Source: Telmatactis stephensoni (taxonomy: Eukaryota > Cnidaria > Anthozoa > Actiniaria > Isophelliidae). Taken from it: a DNA stretch of 64,000 bases. Location: assembly GCA_029948255.1 (NCBI GenBank), contig JALIZF010001534.1:124001-188000 (forward strand), given 5' to 3'. The position numbers were made by a program, and so were the translations under genes. The notes beneath the pieces were generated by a model. It was not told the DNA's origin and did no database searches. It saw nothing but the letters and a program-made list of their open reading frames with translations. Shown piece after piece: positions 10,881 through 21,586 of this stretch (the first letter of the stretch is position 1; the number at the start of each line of letters is the position of its first letter).

Positions 10881-10945
10881 TCTATGAATACAGAGCGGTA
10901 TTTCATGGATTCTCTATGAATACAGAGCGGTATTTCATAAAATGT
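10881..10945 (+). repeat. Tandem duplication of a ~30-bp unit
   Basis: CTATGAATACAGAGCGGTAT occurs twice in direct orientation about 34 bases apart. It is embedded in an AT-rich stretch (10800-11000) with three TTAGCCAATxA(G/A) motifs, probably part of a non-coding repeat. Confidence 0.6.
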
Positions 10946-11354
10946 ATTAGCCAATCAGATTGCTCAAAATTTGAATTTAGCCAATGAAATTCAATATTTT
11001 TTGAATACATAATTAGCTGAGAAACGAGCGGGAAACCGCCGGCGCGTTTGCATCGTCGAGTTTTGATCGAGTTCAACTACTTCAAATGCGATTTCTTCTC
11101 TCTCAGAAGAAAATATTGATCATTATAGAGGCACAAAAGAACCCAAGAACACAAAAGAAGACTGAGGTGGACACTAAGAAGGTTTTGGACTTTATTTCAC
11201 AAGCTCCGTACTGCAAAGAGAGTCAAACATTTTCTACTGGAAATTCGCAAATATAATGGATCTGAATACGAACCAATGCAAATAGTCTAACGTCTTACAG
11301 AAAGAAACATTTTTTAGAGGCCGCCATGGCTGGTCGTCCAGTCATTAATTACAG

Positions 11355-11527
11355 GTCTCACAGGCTTTGGGGTCCAAGAAAAAGCCAAAGAATTAAAAGC
11401 TACGTCTAGTACTTCAAAAACAAAACAACAAGCCAAGGACGCTAAGGCCAAGGACGCTAAGGCCAACGAAGAATTTCTAATACGCCAAGCGATGCAAAAT
11501 ACTGAAAGGATTTTAACTACAAAGTAA
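11355..11527 (+). pseudogene. Lys/Ala-rich C-terminal ORF, possible second protein of the adjacent Harbinger element
   Basis: After a splice-acceptor-like TTACAG (11349-11354) a frame stays open to TAA 11525-11527 and reads GVQEKAKELKATSS, then KAKDAKANEEF and RQAMQNTERILTTK. It has a helical, charged composition and an internal AKD repeat. Its place next to a Harbinger transposase on the opposite strand suggests the accessory DNA-binding protein such elements encode, but no SANT/Myb motif is visible. Confidence 0.25.
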
Positions 11528-11843
11528 ACAAATACCATTTTTGAGTATAAAAAATATAGGTTTGTAATAAATCACATATAATATTATTATGTGCATATTT
11601 CATCATGAATATTGGCCAAATCAAACACGAGAAAGCAAAGGGGGCAGTTCGACATCAAGGATTTTCCCATATTTACAGAAAATGCAATTAAAGTTAACAC
11701 AGTGAAAATTTTTTACTTTTGGTTTGGCTATCTGTAAATTATAAAACTTTTAAAATGGATGTTCTTCACATGCATATTTTCCTTTTGTTGTTCTGTTTAA
11801 TCAAAATAAGATTTCTTTTTTTGACAATTGTTTTATTCAGACA

Positions 11844-13165
11844 CTAAATCTCTTCCGTCCGGTTACTTAAACAAGCACACAAATGTATGACAACGGATAA
11901 AAATGGCTTTCTATGTCTCCATCGCCCTCCTTCGTCAGAAATACATCGATATGTTTTGAAAAAGCCGATTTCGTGCTCCACCTTCACGCGACAATTTCGT
12001 AGCTCCCTGTTAATTTTCTTTAGTCTTACGTTGCCCCTAACTTGTTTTTTTCTTCTTGGTCTCACCAGTACTGGGTGAGGGGGGTAGCCACCATCTGCTA
12101 AAATATGACACCCATCCGGAAGAGGAAGGTCACATCCTACACCAAGACTAGGCATCTGATTAAAACAATTAATGTCATTTAAGTGACCAGGAAACCTGTG
12201 GATAAAATAAAAATACATAGGTTGTAGTCAAGTCAATGATAACAATAAAAGAAGACAATTGGCCTCAGACAACTGAGAAGCATTCTATTGTAGTTTATTT
12301 ATTTTAAGAGTTTTTTTGAAAATGGCCTTATAGTTCTTACAAGGTTATAGAGTGAGCAGAATTTAACTGACTCGATGTAATTTATTTATTTAATAAAAGA
12401 GGGCTCTATAAAATTATGCCAATCATGAGCCCTGGTCTATTGTACTTACGCGGCCGAACAATGAGCAATCACGCCATCTGGAGTCACAATTATATGGCTT
12501 GCCAAAAAGTGTTTTTTCTTATCGCGACGATAGAAAAGCCTTTGCCTTTTTGATGGGCGCCATATTGAATGCGTGGTTCCATCAATTACCCCTACACAGG
12601 TAGGAAACCTTTTCCAGTGACCTTGCCATGCTTGCCATTCTTCGGGACTCGGCCAAGATACTTCTCGGAAGAACGTTTCAAGGAGTAGAGGAACAATGTG
12701 CTTAACTGTTCGACTTATGTACGAGATGTCCACTTTGAACATAGTACCAAGAGTTTGTACACGTGGATAACGTCGGAGCCATATTAGTACTAAAAGCAAT
12801 CTGTTTGTAATGTTCAGACTTTGTATGCGAACTCGCCTACCGTTTCTTCGTTGGGAATTTATAATATAAATATTCTTCTCAAGATATATCTTGAAAGGAT
12901 TCCAGTGTTTCACCCGTCATGTACCAGAACTTGATAGGAGATTTTGCCCCCATTACTTTCTGGCCCAAATATCCCCAACCGATTCAGCACATTCAGTGGA
13001 TATTGATCCAGTAGGTTCACAATAAAAAACAAGTATAAAACATGCTGTACCAAAAAGCTCCAAGGGAAATGGATGATACAGGTTGAATTTCAGGTGACAT
13101 ATAAAAGCCAAAATTATCGCAGGCACCTGAGCTAAAAAGACTGGAAATGGTGGTGCAACCTCCAT
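11844..13165 (-). pseudogene. PIF/Harbinger transposase, two exons, frameshifted
   Basis: The main exon (12913 down to 12450) and second exon (12195 down to 11844) join at GC|GTAAGT and CCACAG|G to read SAAFPGHLND. The DDE triad of the Harbinger nuclease is visible: Asp in GVIDGTTH, Asp in ILADGGYPP, Glu in VKVEHEIGFF. A helix-turn-helix region with LLLVLIWLRRYP precedes it. Upstream (to 13165) a hydrophobic N-terminal segment, MEVAPPFPVFLAQVPAII, is in the same frame but separated by TAA (12953-12955) and TGA (12917-12919). Between about 12880 and 12955 the family-like KFWYMTGETLESFQ is in a shifted frame, so two compensating indels have broken the gene. Confidence 0.8.
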
Positions 13166-13696
13166 AATAATACTGTTGTAATAGCTTGATAAATTAAGAG
13201 CGGAACATGCGAACCGAATTAATTTTGATAATTCAAAAAATAACGCATTCGAAAATTCGGATTTGCATTTTCAAACAGAATAATAGCCTTTCACCATGTG
13301 CGATTTAATCTTTTGTGAGAGCTCACTCTGAAAATATTCCCGGGCCCAAACACCATATTCTGTTCTAATGCTGTAAATCATGCGTGATTTACAGCAACAG
13401 ACGCTGTAGTTTTCCAATTTTTAGAATGTTAGCTGTGATTCAAGTGAATGGATATCTAACAAAATAACGTGATGCAATCTACCAAATGATAACGAAATGT
13501 TTGAGAACTGGATGTACAAGCCCCATGGAATCTTCAAATTTGATAAAACATTCTTTATGTACACGAAAGTCCAAGATCAAACTATAGCATATTTGCAGTA
13601 ATATTCTCATTGTTGTCATTGTATTTTTCCATATTATTGAGAAACATTGCAATATCATTGTGAAAAAATCGTGTATTCTTTGAAAACGTTCATTAG

Positions 13697-13996
13697 TGTT
13701 ACGGGACAAAAATAAGACGAAATATTTCAAAATAATTATTGATTTTATTCTATGTTTTTGAGCTGTAATCCTTTCTGCTCACAAGCTGTGTTTATTGTAT
13801 TAAGCTGTGCACACGCGCCTTCACAAGTAGTTTTAAGTTTACAAACAAGGAGACTTCTGTGTTTACAATTCTTAATGGAAATCTTAGGTTTTCTCATAAT
13901 CTGAAATATCATTTTCATTACACTTACTTGTCTACTCTTTTACAGGAAGACATGGCTTTGACTAATGTTTTAAAACTCTCATCTGATGTACTAACA
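13697..13996 (+). repeat. Truncated 5' LTR
   Basis: It matches 15475-15774 with a handful of changes clustered at the 3' end of the shared part (AACTCTCATCTG against AGTTCTCATACG). It contains TACTCTTTTACAG, a good 3' splice-site shape, just before the ATG at 13952. Confidence 0.85.
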
Positions 13997-14797
13997 AAAT
14001 GTTATAGCAGAGAAGGTACTACCCTGTGCCCTGACAGTAGATGTATACTGACAAACAGCCATGACAGTACTTGGTTAGGAATCCACTGGACTCCAGGATC
14101 AAAATACAACTTTCCTCGCAACCATGTCAAGACAAAGTGTGATAATCTTCAATCCTTAATCCATCTTGGTGGACGTTTCTTCCTATCCACAATGGAACAA
14201 CGAATCAAACTGGCAACACAAACTATATCCATGACACCATTGACTGTTTATCACATCCCCTGCAACGACAATTCACCACTGCTTCCAACTGGTTTTGGCC
14301 AATGTCCGTCCACACTCTCCATGTCCATTCCAATATTCAGCAGACGTATCATTCGTTACATCCCTTGGGTAGTGCCAGCCAACCAGTCTACTCTAAACCT
14401 CCATTACAGATCACTTAAATTTGGACCACGTCTCCGCTTCAACAAGACCACAATCAAAGCTCTTGATGAGACGTTCAACCGTTTGGAAGGACCCTTAAAC
14501 AGGAAAATCAACCAGATTAGGAAAGATATCGATTCCATCCACGAATCTTCTGACACTACGCTCTCTCAGATCATCTCTTACATTGCACTTACCTTGGCCA
14601 TATTCAACCTCATCTTGCTGTGTATCCTTATATGGATCCTTCGTCGTATTCTACGTAAAAATGCGGATTTCCGAAAACGACCAACTATCAAATACGTCAA
14701 GGGAGAAGAAACTCTCCATTTAGAACCACAATGTCACGATTGTGGCACTCCACTTGACCCATCTGACAACGAAGAGCCAACCACCGATGAACTATGA
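13952..14797 (+). CDS. Envelope-like membrane protein of the LTR element, N-terminally replaced by LTR-encoded residues
   Basis: From the first in-frame ATG (13952) the frame runs 281 codons to TGA 14795-14797. The first 15 or so residues are encoded by the remnant LTR; the rest is the distal part of an env-like protein. Visible features in order are scattered Cys in an ectodomain-like region, N-x-S/T sites, a heptad-patterned helix before the membrane, one strong transmembrane segment (about residues 235-258), a basic cytoplasmic stretch and an acidic tail with a C-x2-C pair. No surface subunit, furin site or signal peptide is seen. It is a remnant, not a complete glycoprotein. A gypsy-like or Bel/Pao-like origin is possible. 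Confidence 0.55.
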   Translation: MALTNVLKLSSDVLTKCYSREGTTLCPDSRCILTNSHDSTWLGIHWTPGSKYNFPRNHVKTKCDNLQSLIHLGGRFFLSTMEQRIKLATQTISMTPLTVYHIPCNDNSPLLPTGFGQCPSTLSMSIPIFSRRIIRYIPWVVPANQSTLNLHYRSLKFGPRLRFNKTTIKALDETFNRLEGPLNRKINQIRKDIDSIHESSDTTLSQIISYIALTLAIFNLILLCILIWILRRILRKNADFRKRPTIKYVKGEETLHLEPQCHDCGTPLDPSDNEEPTTDEL

Positions 14798-15474
14798 ACA
14801 TTTATTGACTCTAGCCACAATTCACGCCACAAATGTTTCTTCAAGATCTTCCTCTACAGTATTTGTCACCGTAGATGAGATATTGGCGTTTTGTTTTGAC
14901 AGATGGCTATGATTCCAACAGATTTTGGTACACTTCTAACCGTAACCACGAGAACATTCAACATGGCGGATATAAACAACAACTTTCACCACAGGAAGAC
15001 CAAGACCAAGACTTATACACAGGAATCCCAATTACAAGGGTATATTGACTTTACACATATTGAACTTTATATTATCAGATTATATACCAGTATTTAATCA
15101 AAGACAATTAGCATAATCTCAACAAAAACAAAAAAAAAGAAGAAAACCAAACAAAAAATAACGTCGTTTTAGATTATTTCAAATATACTCACGCATTTTA
15201 ATCATTTTTGCTTTTATCAACAAGTATATCTTATTTAGACTTCGGTCATCAATATTTTATCCACGATTAGTTGATCAAAGGATAAAGGCAATTATTTCAT
15301 TAATTACAGACACTTTAAACGGTTTATAGCCCTATCACGCAAATTCAACAAGTGTTAATTGCCCTTATCTTTGTGACAGCTAGAATTCTTATATGGTGAT
15401 GGGATTTTACTTTTACCCCACAGACTTTCTCCTTGGATTTATCTCGACGGAGCTCGACTCTAAGGAGGGAGGAC
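14798..15474 (+). other. Non-coding 3' region of the LTR element, ending in the polypurine tract
   Basis: There is no convincing ORF. An A-rich stretch lies at 15122-15160, and AAGGAGGGAGGAC at 15462-15474 directly abuts the 3' LTR, as a plus-strand primer site should. Confidence 0.6.
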
Positions 15475-16437
15475 TGTTACGGGACAAAAATAAGACGAAA
15501 TATTTCAAAATAATTATTGATTTTATTCTATGTTTTTGAGCTGTAATCCTTTCTGCTCACAAGCTGTGTTTATTGTATTAAGCTGTGCACACGCGCCTTC
15601 ACAAGTAGTTTTAAGTTTACAAACAAGGAGACTTCTGTGTTTACAATTCTTAATGGAAATCTTAGGTTTTCTCATAATCTGAAATATCATTTTCATTACA
15701 CTTACTTGTCTACTCTTTTACAGGAAGACATGGCTTTGACTAATGTTTTAAAGTTCTCATACGATGTACTAACAGTGTACATGGGAACAAATCTCAAAGC
15801 TGTGCCTTCCGCTTGTGAAATCTAATCTATTGTTCATTGAACATAGATGGCGTTGGTTTTAGCAAGCACACCTTCCTTTGGTTCCCTGAGCGCACAAATC
15901 TGTTAAAACAAGAATCTATCTTTAACGAAGCTTTTGAAATGACTATTTGTTAACTGTCAATCATCAAGACCTATACTACATTTCGAGTTTGTTTGTTCAG
16001 CTCTCAACTGTGCTCCTTACTACTGAGTACTAAGTATATTTCCTGGTCTTGCATTCCTTAAATTCTGATTCTTGTCTTAGCATATTTATACCATGAAATA
16101 GCGCGCATTCGGAACTATCGAATGGAAGTTTTAGTGCGTCATCATCTTTTTCTAGGAACCATAACTCTCCTAAGTTCAGTTCTTTCTCAACACGTCATAT
16201 ATTTGTTCCATGCTATTTTCATACTACAAAGAACTATCTTTTAACCAATCAAAAACTGTTATCCCAAGTAAACACAGCAGTCTCTGCGTTAATGGATTCT
16301 ACTCCTATATAATGAGTTAACACAAGTGTAAGATACAATTTACGATTTACAATTTACGATACAACATAGTACTAGATACTAGAGCAGAATAAAAGTGATT
16401 GCCAGCCAAAAAGTCTCTACTGAGTAGTCCCGCCACA
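15475..16437 (+). repeat. 3' LTR (963 bp)
   Basis: Bounded by TG...CA with imperfect short inverted ends (TGTTACGGGAC / GTCCCGCCACA). It contains AATAAA at about 16389, near the end, as expected for R-region polyadenylation. Confidence 0.8.
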
Positions 16438-16667
16438 TTAGCACAAACAACAAATATTTAAATGGCATTTGTTGATTAAATATCTCACTCGATCTAAAAC
16501 TTATTGTTCTTTACCATACTTGCGTTTATGAATAACAATACCCTGACATAAGTGGGACATTTTGGTACATAGGACACACGTCCTAATTACAAAAGGTCTA
16601 TTGCCAGACACTAATCCCTTTAACAAAAGCTTTTGTTTTTCTTACACATCAGAGCTCATCATTATAA

Positions 16668-16900
16668 AGGCGCTGTTACACTGTGCAATTTTTCCAGCAA
16701 CTTGTCTCGCAACGGCATTTCAAAACAAGTAGCAGAGAAAATTATGGCAATATTTATATTTATATTACTTGCAATATTTTTGGTCAATTGCTGGTGAAAA
16801 TTGCACAGTGTAACAGCGCCATAATTTTCTCTGCAACTACTGTTTTGAAACGCCGTTGCGAGACAAGTTGCTGGAAAAATTGCACAGTGTAACAGCGCCT
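16668..16900 (-). mobile_element. Harbinger-type MITE family 1, copy A
   Basis: TIRs begin AGGCGCTGTTACACTGTGCA and the unit is flanked by TAA on both sides (16665-16667, 16901-16903). The arms of about 80 bp enclose an asymmetric core containing a third internal copy of the terminal motif. The order is the reverse complement of copy B. A TWA duplication is diagnostic for the PIF/Harbinger superfamily. Confidence 0.8.
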
Positions 16901-17309
16901 TAAGAAGCATTATTCTTTTGTTTTGTTCATCAACAAGTGCGAAGGTATAGTTTCGGCGGCCGGTGCTTCAATTTGATGTCAAGTCAGCTCCAACAAATTG
17001 AAATTACCTACTTTTTATCGAGAATAATGGGTACGTAAAGTCATATTTCATGCAAACATACAACAAATGCATTCGGTCACGTGTTTGTAAAATTATTTGT
17101 TCTTTTACCTTTTCTTGCTTATTTATTCCTTTTCTTGCTTTTCTTCCGACGTCCGTAGTGAGAGATCTGGACAGAGTAGTACGTATCAGTGGGAGAGGTT
17201 TAAAAAAAGACGATCGAGAGGTCTTGAGAAAACGGACGTCCTTTCGCTTTGCCTTCGAGCCAGAACCAAAAACATTGCAAGCTGGATTTTAAAAGTTCTA
17301 GCTGAGTTA

Positions 17310-17540
17310 AGGCGCTGTTACACTGTGCAATTTTTCCAGCAACTTGTCTCGCAACGGCGTTTCAAAACAAGTTGCAGAGAAAATTATGGCGCTGTTACAC
17401 TGTGCAATTTTCTCCAGCAATTGACCAAAAATGTTGCAAGTAATATATATATAAATATTGCCATAATTTTCTCTGCAACTTGTTTTGAAATGCCGTTGCG
17501 AGACAAGTTGCTGGAAAAATTGCACAGTGTAACAGCGCCT
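17310..17540 (+). mobile_element. Harbinger-type MITE family 1, copy B
   Basis: Same TIRs as copy A in the opposite orientation, flanked by TTA (17307-17309 and 17541-17543). The core CGCTGTTACACTGTGCAATT lies to the left of the GCAAGTAATATA stretch, inverted relative to copy A. Confidence 0.8.
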
Positions 17541-17594
17541 TTAGCTAAATATGTTTCATCAATATGGATCCCAGGGAAAAGACAACAAGAGTAA

Positions 17595-17757
17595 AGGCGC
17601 TGTTACACTGTGCAATTCTCTCCAGCAACTGGCCAAAAATATTGCAAGTTGTTGGTGAAAACTGCACAGTGTAACAGCGCCATAATTTTCTCTGCGACTT
17701 GTTTTGAAACGCCGTTGCGAGACAAGTTGCTGGAAAAATTGCACAGTGTAACAGAGC
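17595..17757 (+). mobile_element. Harbinger-type MITE family 1, copy C (short form)
   Basis: Starts AGGCGCTGTTACACTGTGCA after TAA (17592-17594). A complete 85-bp palindromic unit ends at GTGTAACAGCGCC, followed by a right arm as in copies A and B that ends in a mutated terminus (CAGAGCT). It appears to lack the left arm, an internal deletion product. Confidence 0.7.
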
Positions 17758-17895
17758 TATCAGAGAAAACTCGATGCGGCGGTAAAGTCTTAATTTGTTC
17801 TTTCACACTAAGACGGCAGTTTTCATTTGTCTCTACCAAGAAGACATAGTCAGTGTGGATGTTAAAAAAGGGAGTAGAAAATATGCAATATTTTA

Positions 17896-18176
17896 AGTCC
17901 GCGATACACGCTGCAATTTTTTCTCGCGCTGGCAATGCAATTTCAGATTTTGATGCAGAGAAAAACTGCAGCGTCTATCAATACTCTGCAATATTCAGTA
18001 CGAGCGTGCATTGTTGCAGAGAAAAGTTCAAACTTTTGAACTTTCTGCAACAATTTTTTGTTGCAAGACATCGTTGTCGCCCATGTTGCCAGACACTCGG
18101 CAATTTCGCTCTCGCAACAAAATCCCTAAAATTGCATTGCAAGCGCGAGAAAAAATTGCAGCGTGTATCGCCGGCT
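17896..18176 (+). mobile_element. Harbinger-type MITE family 2 (GCGATACACGCTGCAA termini), copy 1
   Basis: Left end AGTCCGCGATACACGCTGCA; right end TTGCAGCGTGTATCGCCGGCT. The interior is rich in GCAA/TTGC and has smaller inverted repeats. Flanks are TTA on the left and TTG on the right, a near match to a TWA duplication. A second copy in reverse orientation lies at 37256-37550. Confidence 0.75.
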
Positions 18177-18702
18177 TTGGTGTAGACGTAGTTCTAAAAC
18201 CTTTATGCTACGTAATCTCTCACTTTCCATATGACAATAACACCCAAATACTTTACAAACTCTATCACACATCTTTTGTCGTCTAATTATCACACTTGGT
18301 ACTGCTTTGATTGAGCACTCAATGGCAATATAATGTACTTTTGGCTGGCTTAAGCCACCGCTTATCGAAGAGTAAAATTTGAATCCTGCAGAAAAAAAAC
18401 TTTTTCTTAGAAAAAGGAAACAGAACATTGTTATCACACACATAAACATACAACAGGGGCTGGAAGGGGTTTTGTGTGATACGTGATTTGACTCGAACTG
18501 AGTGCGTGATCCGTAGCCAGATTTTGGCGCGAATTTCCTGAAATCGATTTTAAAATATGCCCCGTGATTCTTGAATTGATGGAAAGTTTAATTTGAAGTG
18601 TGGTTAGTGATTAAATCCTCCCTTCAAGACCTTGACAAAGATATTGATATAACTGAGTTTGAATAAAGCTGACCGCATCATGTATTAGATAATAAGTGCT
18701 CA

Positions 18703-19037
18703 CGGCGACATTAGTAAAAAACGTGTGCGCTTGCTCGTAGTCACGTCTAAGTGCTTTTGTAAACTTATGAAATTTTGCATTTACGCTTGCCTGCAACAAT
18801 AGTTTTCAAAGAATGTCAAAACGTAAGGTCAGTTCTTGAAACTTATGGCTTGTATTCATATAATGCCTGCTTATTACAATATATTTGTCTCACAAAAGTA
18901 TACAAGCTAAGATAAATTTTAATTATAGGTATACACCAAGAATACAAGCATTTCATTTCAAGATAAAACTCGCATATTTTTAAGAAAACATGGTAATATG
19001 CACACATGCGCAAACATTGTTCTCTAGTGTCGCTCCC
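18703..19037 (-). mobile_element. MITE family 3 (GGCGACACTAGTG termini), copy 1
   Basis: The ends are GGCGACATTAGTAAAAAACG and GTTCTCTAGTGTCGC. The interior shares TTTCATTTCAAG, AAGAAAACAT and TGTCTCACAAAAGTATACA with copies at 27615-27955 and 56753-57085. Terminal CpGs are eroded relative to the 56.7-kb copy. Confidence 0.7.
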
Positions 19038-20002
19038 GGCACTATTAGGTAGAACAAACTGAACTACCTGCAAAATGCTAAATATATGCTGGCGCAGAAG
19101 TGATTATCTGATCTAATATAATTACTGACAATAGCATGTATACAATTTGTCTGCGCATGTCTGTGTTTTGGGCTTGAAATTCATTTGCATATCGAATGCA
19201 AGAAATTTTATGTTGACACGGAACATTTGGCTGGCTATCTCGTTCTTCAAAATTGTGTTCAACTACCGAAATACTAAGACAACTGAAATATGAGCAGTCT
19301 ACCTACCGCTAGTGCGCTGTGGATAATTATCCAAACTGAAGGCACTCCAGATGGGAAAATATCGCGCGTTAAAGTCAGTAGAAAGTTGTGAGAAGAACCA
19401 GAACTCCGCACTTTCGAGTAATATTGTGGGCGCTAAATTTATATGTAAGGTACGTTAAGCAGTGGAAGCCATTAACAACAAGTTACTGTGTAGATTAGAC
19501 CCGATAAGGGTATTTTAGACTCCATCGATCGTTGAATAATTAGCCATGTTTACTGGAATGTCGTACTTTTTCGCTCTTTATAATACACTATACAAAATTA
19601 CTCGATTCTGATTGGACGAGAGGAGTACAATTATATCGTTAATTGTACTCTGTAGAGTACCTAATAGAGTTATTCCGCGTTAGACGCTTTTGGTTCCATT
19701 GGGATGTAAATGTTCAATTGTTATCGTTGGGCATGCAAATGACGAATATCACACCACATTAATTTATCCTTTTATTCATCATTCAATGAAAAATGAGATC
19801 TTTTTGAACTAGTTTAATGCACGATTTGTTACATATATAATGAATTGTATCGCTTAACAAAATAGAAGTCAGTATTCATGCTTTTCATTTTTATCTGGTG
19901 GCGTATTAAAATGCATGTCCTAATAAGACTAACAAACTAGCAAAGTAACACTTGGATTAAATATTATATTTCTCATTGCCTTTGCTTTAGAAGAAAAACG
20001 TT

Positions 20003-21154
20003 TTACACTTCTTCAAATAATGAAATACGACGTTCAGTTAAAAAAACGCACAATTCAATGACAGTTGGCAATAGCCACCTTTCTTGTCTCCATATCCCAG
20101 ATATGCAGTTAAAGTCCTTGACATGTTTGAATATGTGTTCAATTTTAACGCGTTTTCTTGAAAGTTCAACATTGAACCGTCGGGCACGACGCTTATCCCT
20201 GCGGCCAAACCGTCTCATTTGCACTTGTCGGAATGGTGTGAGTAATGGAGGAATATCTGCATAACCCTTATCAGCAAGGAGAAAAGCGTCTGCGGGGAAA
20301 TCAAGCGTCAGGCCAGGTCCAATTGGCTCCATCAATCGGAAACTCTGAGCATCGTGAGTACTGCCTAAAAATCCTGTTTGAAGAAAACGAATATGGCCTT
20401 CATTATCGCAAACGAGCTGAGTATTTAAGAGATGAAAATGCCTGTGGCCACTATAAAATATTCTTTGAGGCTCTGTCGAAGGAATGCGTATCTCGTGGGG
20501 AGTTACGTCTACACAACCAAGAGCATTAGGAAATTGATCCCACCTATTTCGCATAACATTCCATTCTCTTATGCTTGGCCATGTTACTTGTTGTCGAAAA
20601 TGTCTCCACAAAACTAGAATTCCCTGGCACAATAATGCTCGCACAGTCTGAGGACTAACATCAAACAGAAGAGAAAGAGTGTCTAGATGCGGATATTTTT
20701 TAATCCATATGAATACAAGCAGCACCCTATTTATAACATTCAGCTTGTATCGTCCCATTCTCTGCCTTAGATTCCCTTGCCGTGTTAAAATAGATAACTG
20801 TGGACTAATCTGATAGACAACGTTAAGTAGTGATTCCGGAGTTTCGCCCGTATTTAACCAAAACAAGTAACGCTGTTGACAAATAGATGAAAAGACATCG
20901 CGCCCTCTAAAGGCATGCCCATGAAAATTAGGGAATAGTCGGTTCCTTAGGCTCAGTTGACTGTTTGTAGGAGGCGACATGGAAGCAATTAAAACCAAGA
21001 GTTGTTGTAAAATGTTCATCAATAGTATAAATAGATTATGTTCTTGGTCTGCATTAAACTCAGGTGCTGGTCGAGGTATAGACGTTATAAGGGTTATTAA
21101 TGCTTGCATGGCTAAGAGCGTGGTGTAAGTTAGGCGCAATTGCCTGTGATCCAT
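20003..21154 (-). CDS. PIF/Harbinger transposase, intact 383-aa ORF
   Basis: A single-exon ORF from ATG 21154; an upstream TTG in frame is less likely. Motifs: hydrophobic N-terminus, NTGETPES at about 115, VLLVFIWIKKYPHLDTLSLL helix-turn-helix region, first catalytic Asp in GCVDVTPHEI, second in FLLADKGYADIPP, Glu in KRVKIEHIFKHVKDF. It has no internal stop, unlike the 12-kb copy. It would cut and join element DNA in the nucleus together with a partner DNA-binding protein. Its length (383 aa) fits HARBI1-like nucleases of about 350-400 aa. It may still be active or recently so; the partner ORF is broken. Confidence 0.85.
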   Translation of the reverse strand: MDHRQLRLTYTTLLAMQALITLITSIPRPAPEFNADQEHNLFILLMNILQQLLVLIASMSPPTNSQLSLRNRLFPNFHGHAFRGRDVFSSICQQRYLFWLNTGETPESLLNVVYQISPQLSILTRQGNLRQRMGRYKLNVINRVLLVFIWIKKYPHLDTLSLLFDVSPQTVRALLCQGILVLWRHFRQQVTWPSIREWNVMRNRWDQFPNALGCVDVTPHEIRIPSTEPQRIFYSGHRHFHLLNTQLVCDNEGHIRFLQTGFLGSTHDAQSFRLMEPIGPGLTLDFPADAFLLADKGYADIPPLLTPFRQVQMRRFGRRDKRRARRFNVELSRKRVKIEHIFKHVKDFNCISGIWRQERWLLPTVIELCVFLTERRISLFEEV

Positions 21155-21586
21155 CGTAGCTAAAGAAACCAACTTTGAAATTGTAAACCCAGAAGACCTA
21201 AAGCAGTTGTGAAAAAATGTGTATCACATTCGACCTCCCTAATTCGTACGCTTCAGTTGTAAATTGCAAATAGACCATTGTGATTGGGTTATTGTGCATT
21301 CTACAAAACATTTTAGTGAATAGCCTAATCATATAATGAGCTTCAATATTAGGAGCGCAATGAATTAATGGACATTCTTTGGAAGTGGGCGTTCTTAAGT
21401 TAAATGAACATTCTATAATCTCTTTTCTTATTATAATGTCAGTTACGTAAGGTCTGGGTCAGATACTGTTCTTGAAATGAGCCCAAGTTATATAGAGTAC
21501 TATGGATAATTAAGTAGCATTATATTTAGCAATTAATGCTGAGCTATATAAGGGGACGTTTTTATGTACATCTTGAACTTGTCGCT

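Larger units (their letters stand above)
13697..16437 (+). mobile_element. LTR retrotransposon deletion derivative with env-like ORF
   Basis: The element starts TGTTACGGGAC at 13697 and ends GTCCCGCCACA at 16437, flanked by TTAG (13693-13696 and 16438-16441), a 4-bp target duplication. The 3' LTR spans 15475-16437 (963 bp) and is preceded by a polypurine tract AAGGAGGGAGGAC. Only the first 300 bp of the 5' LTR remain (13697-13996), nearly identical to 15475-15774. The missing LTR end, primer-binding site, gag and pol were lost in one deletion that joins the LTR to the env-like frame. The 4-bp duplication and env suggest a Gypsy-type element, but with pol absent this is unproven. Confidence 0.8.

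Noticed and set aside
17050..17292. 80-residue ORF with a basic C-terminus
   Set aside because: No family recognised, no splice sites tying it to another exon, and it lies among MITEs.
16668..18176. CRISPR-like array of spaced GCAA-rich repeats
   Set aside because: Repeats are inverted, of differing spacing, and bounded by TWA duplications; they are MITEs in a eukaryotic genome.
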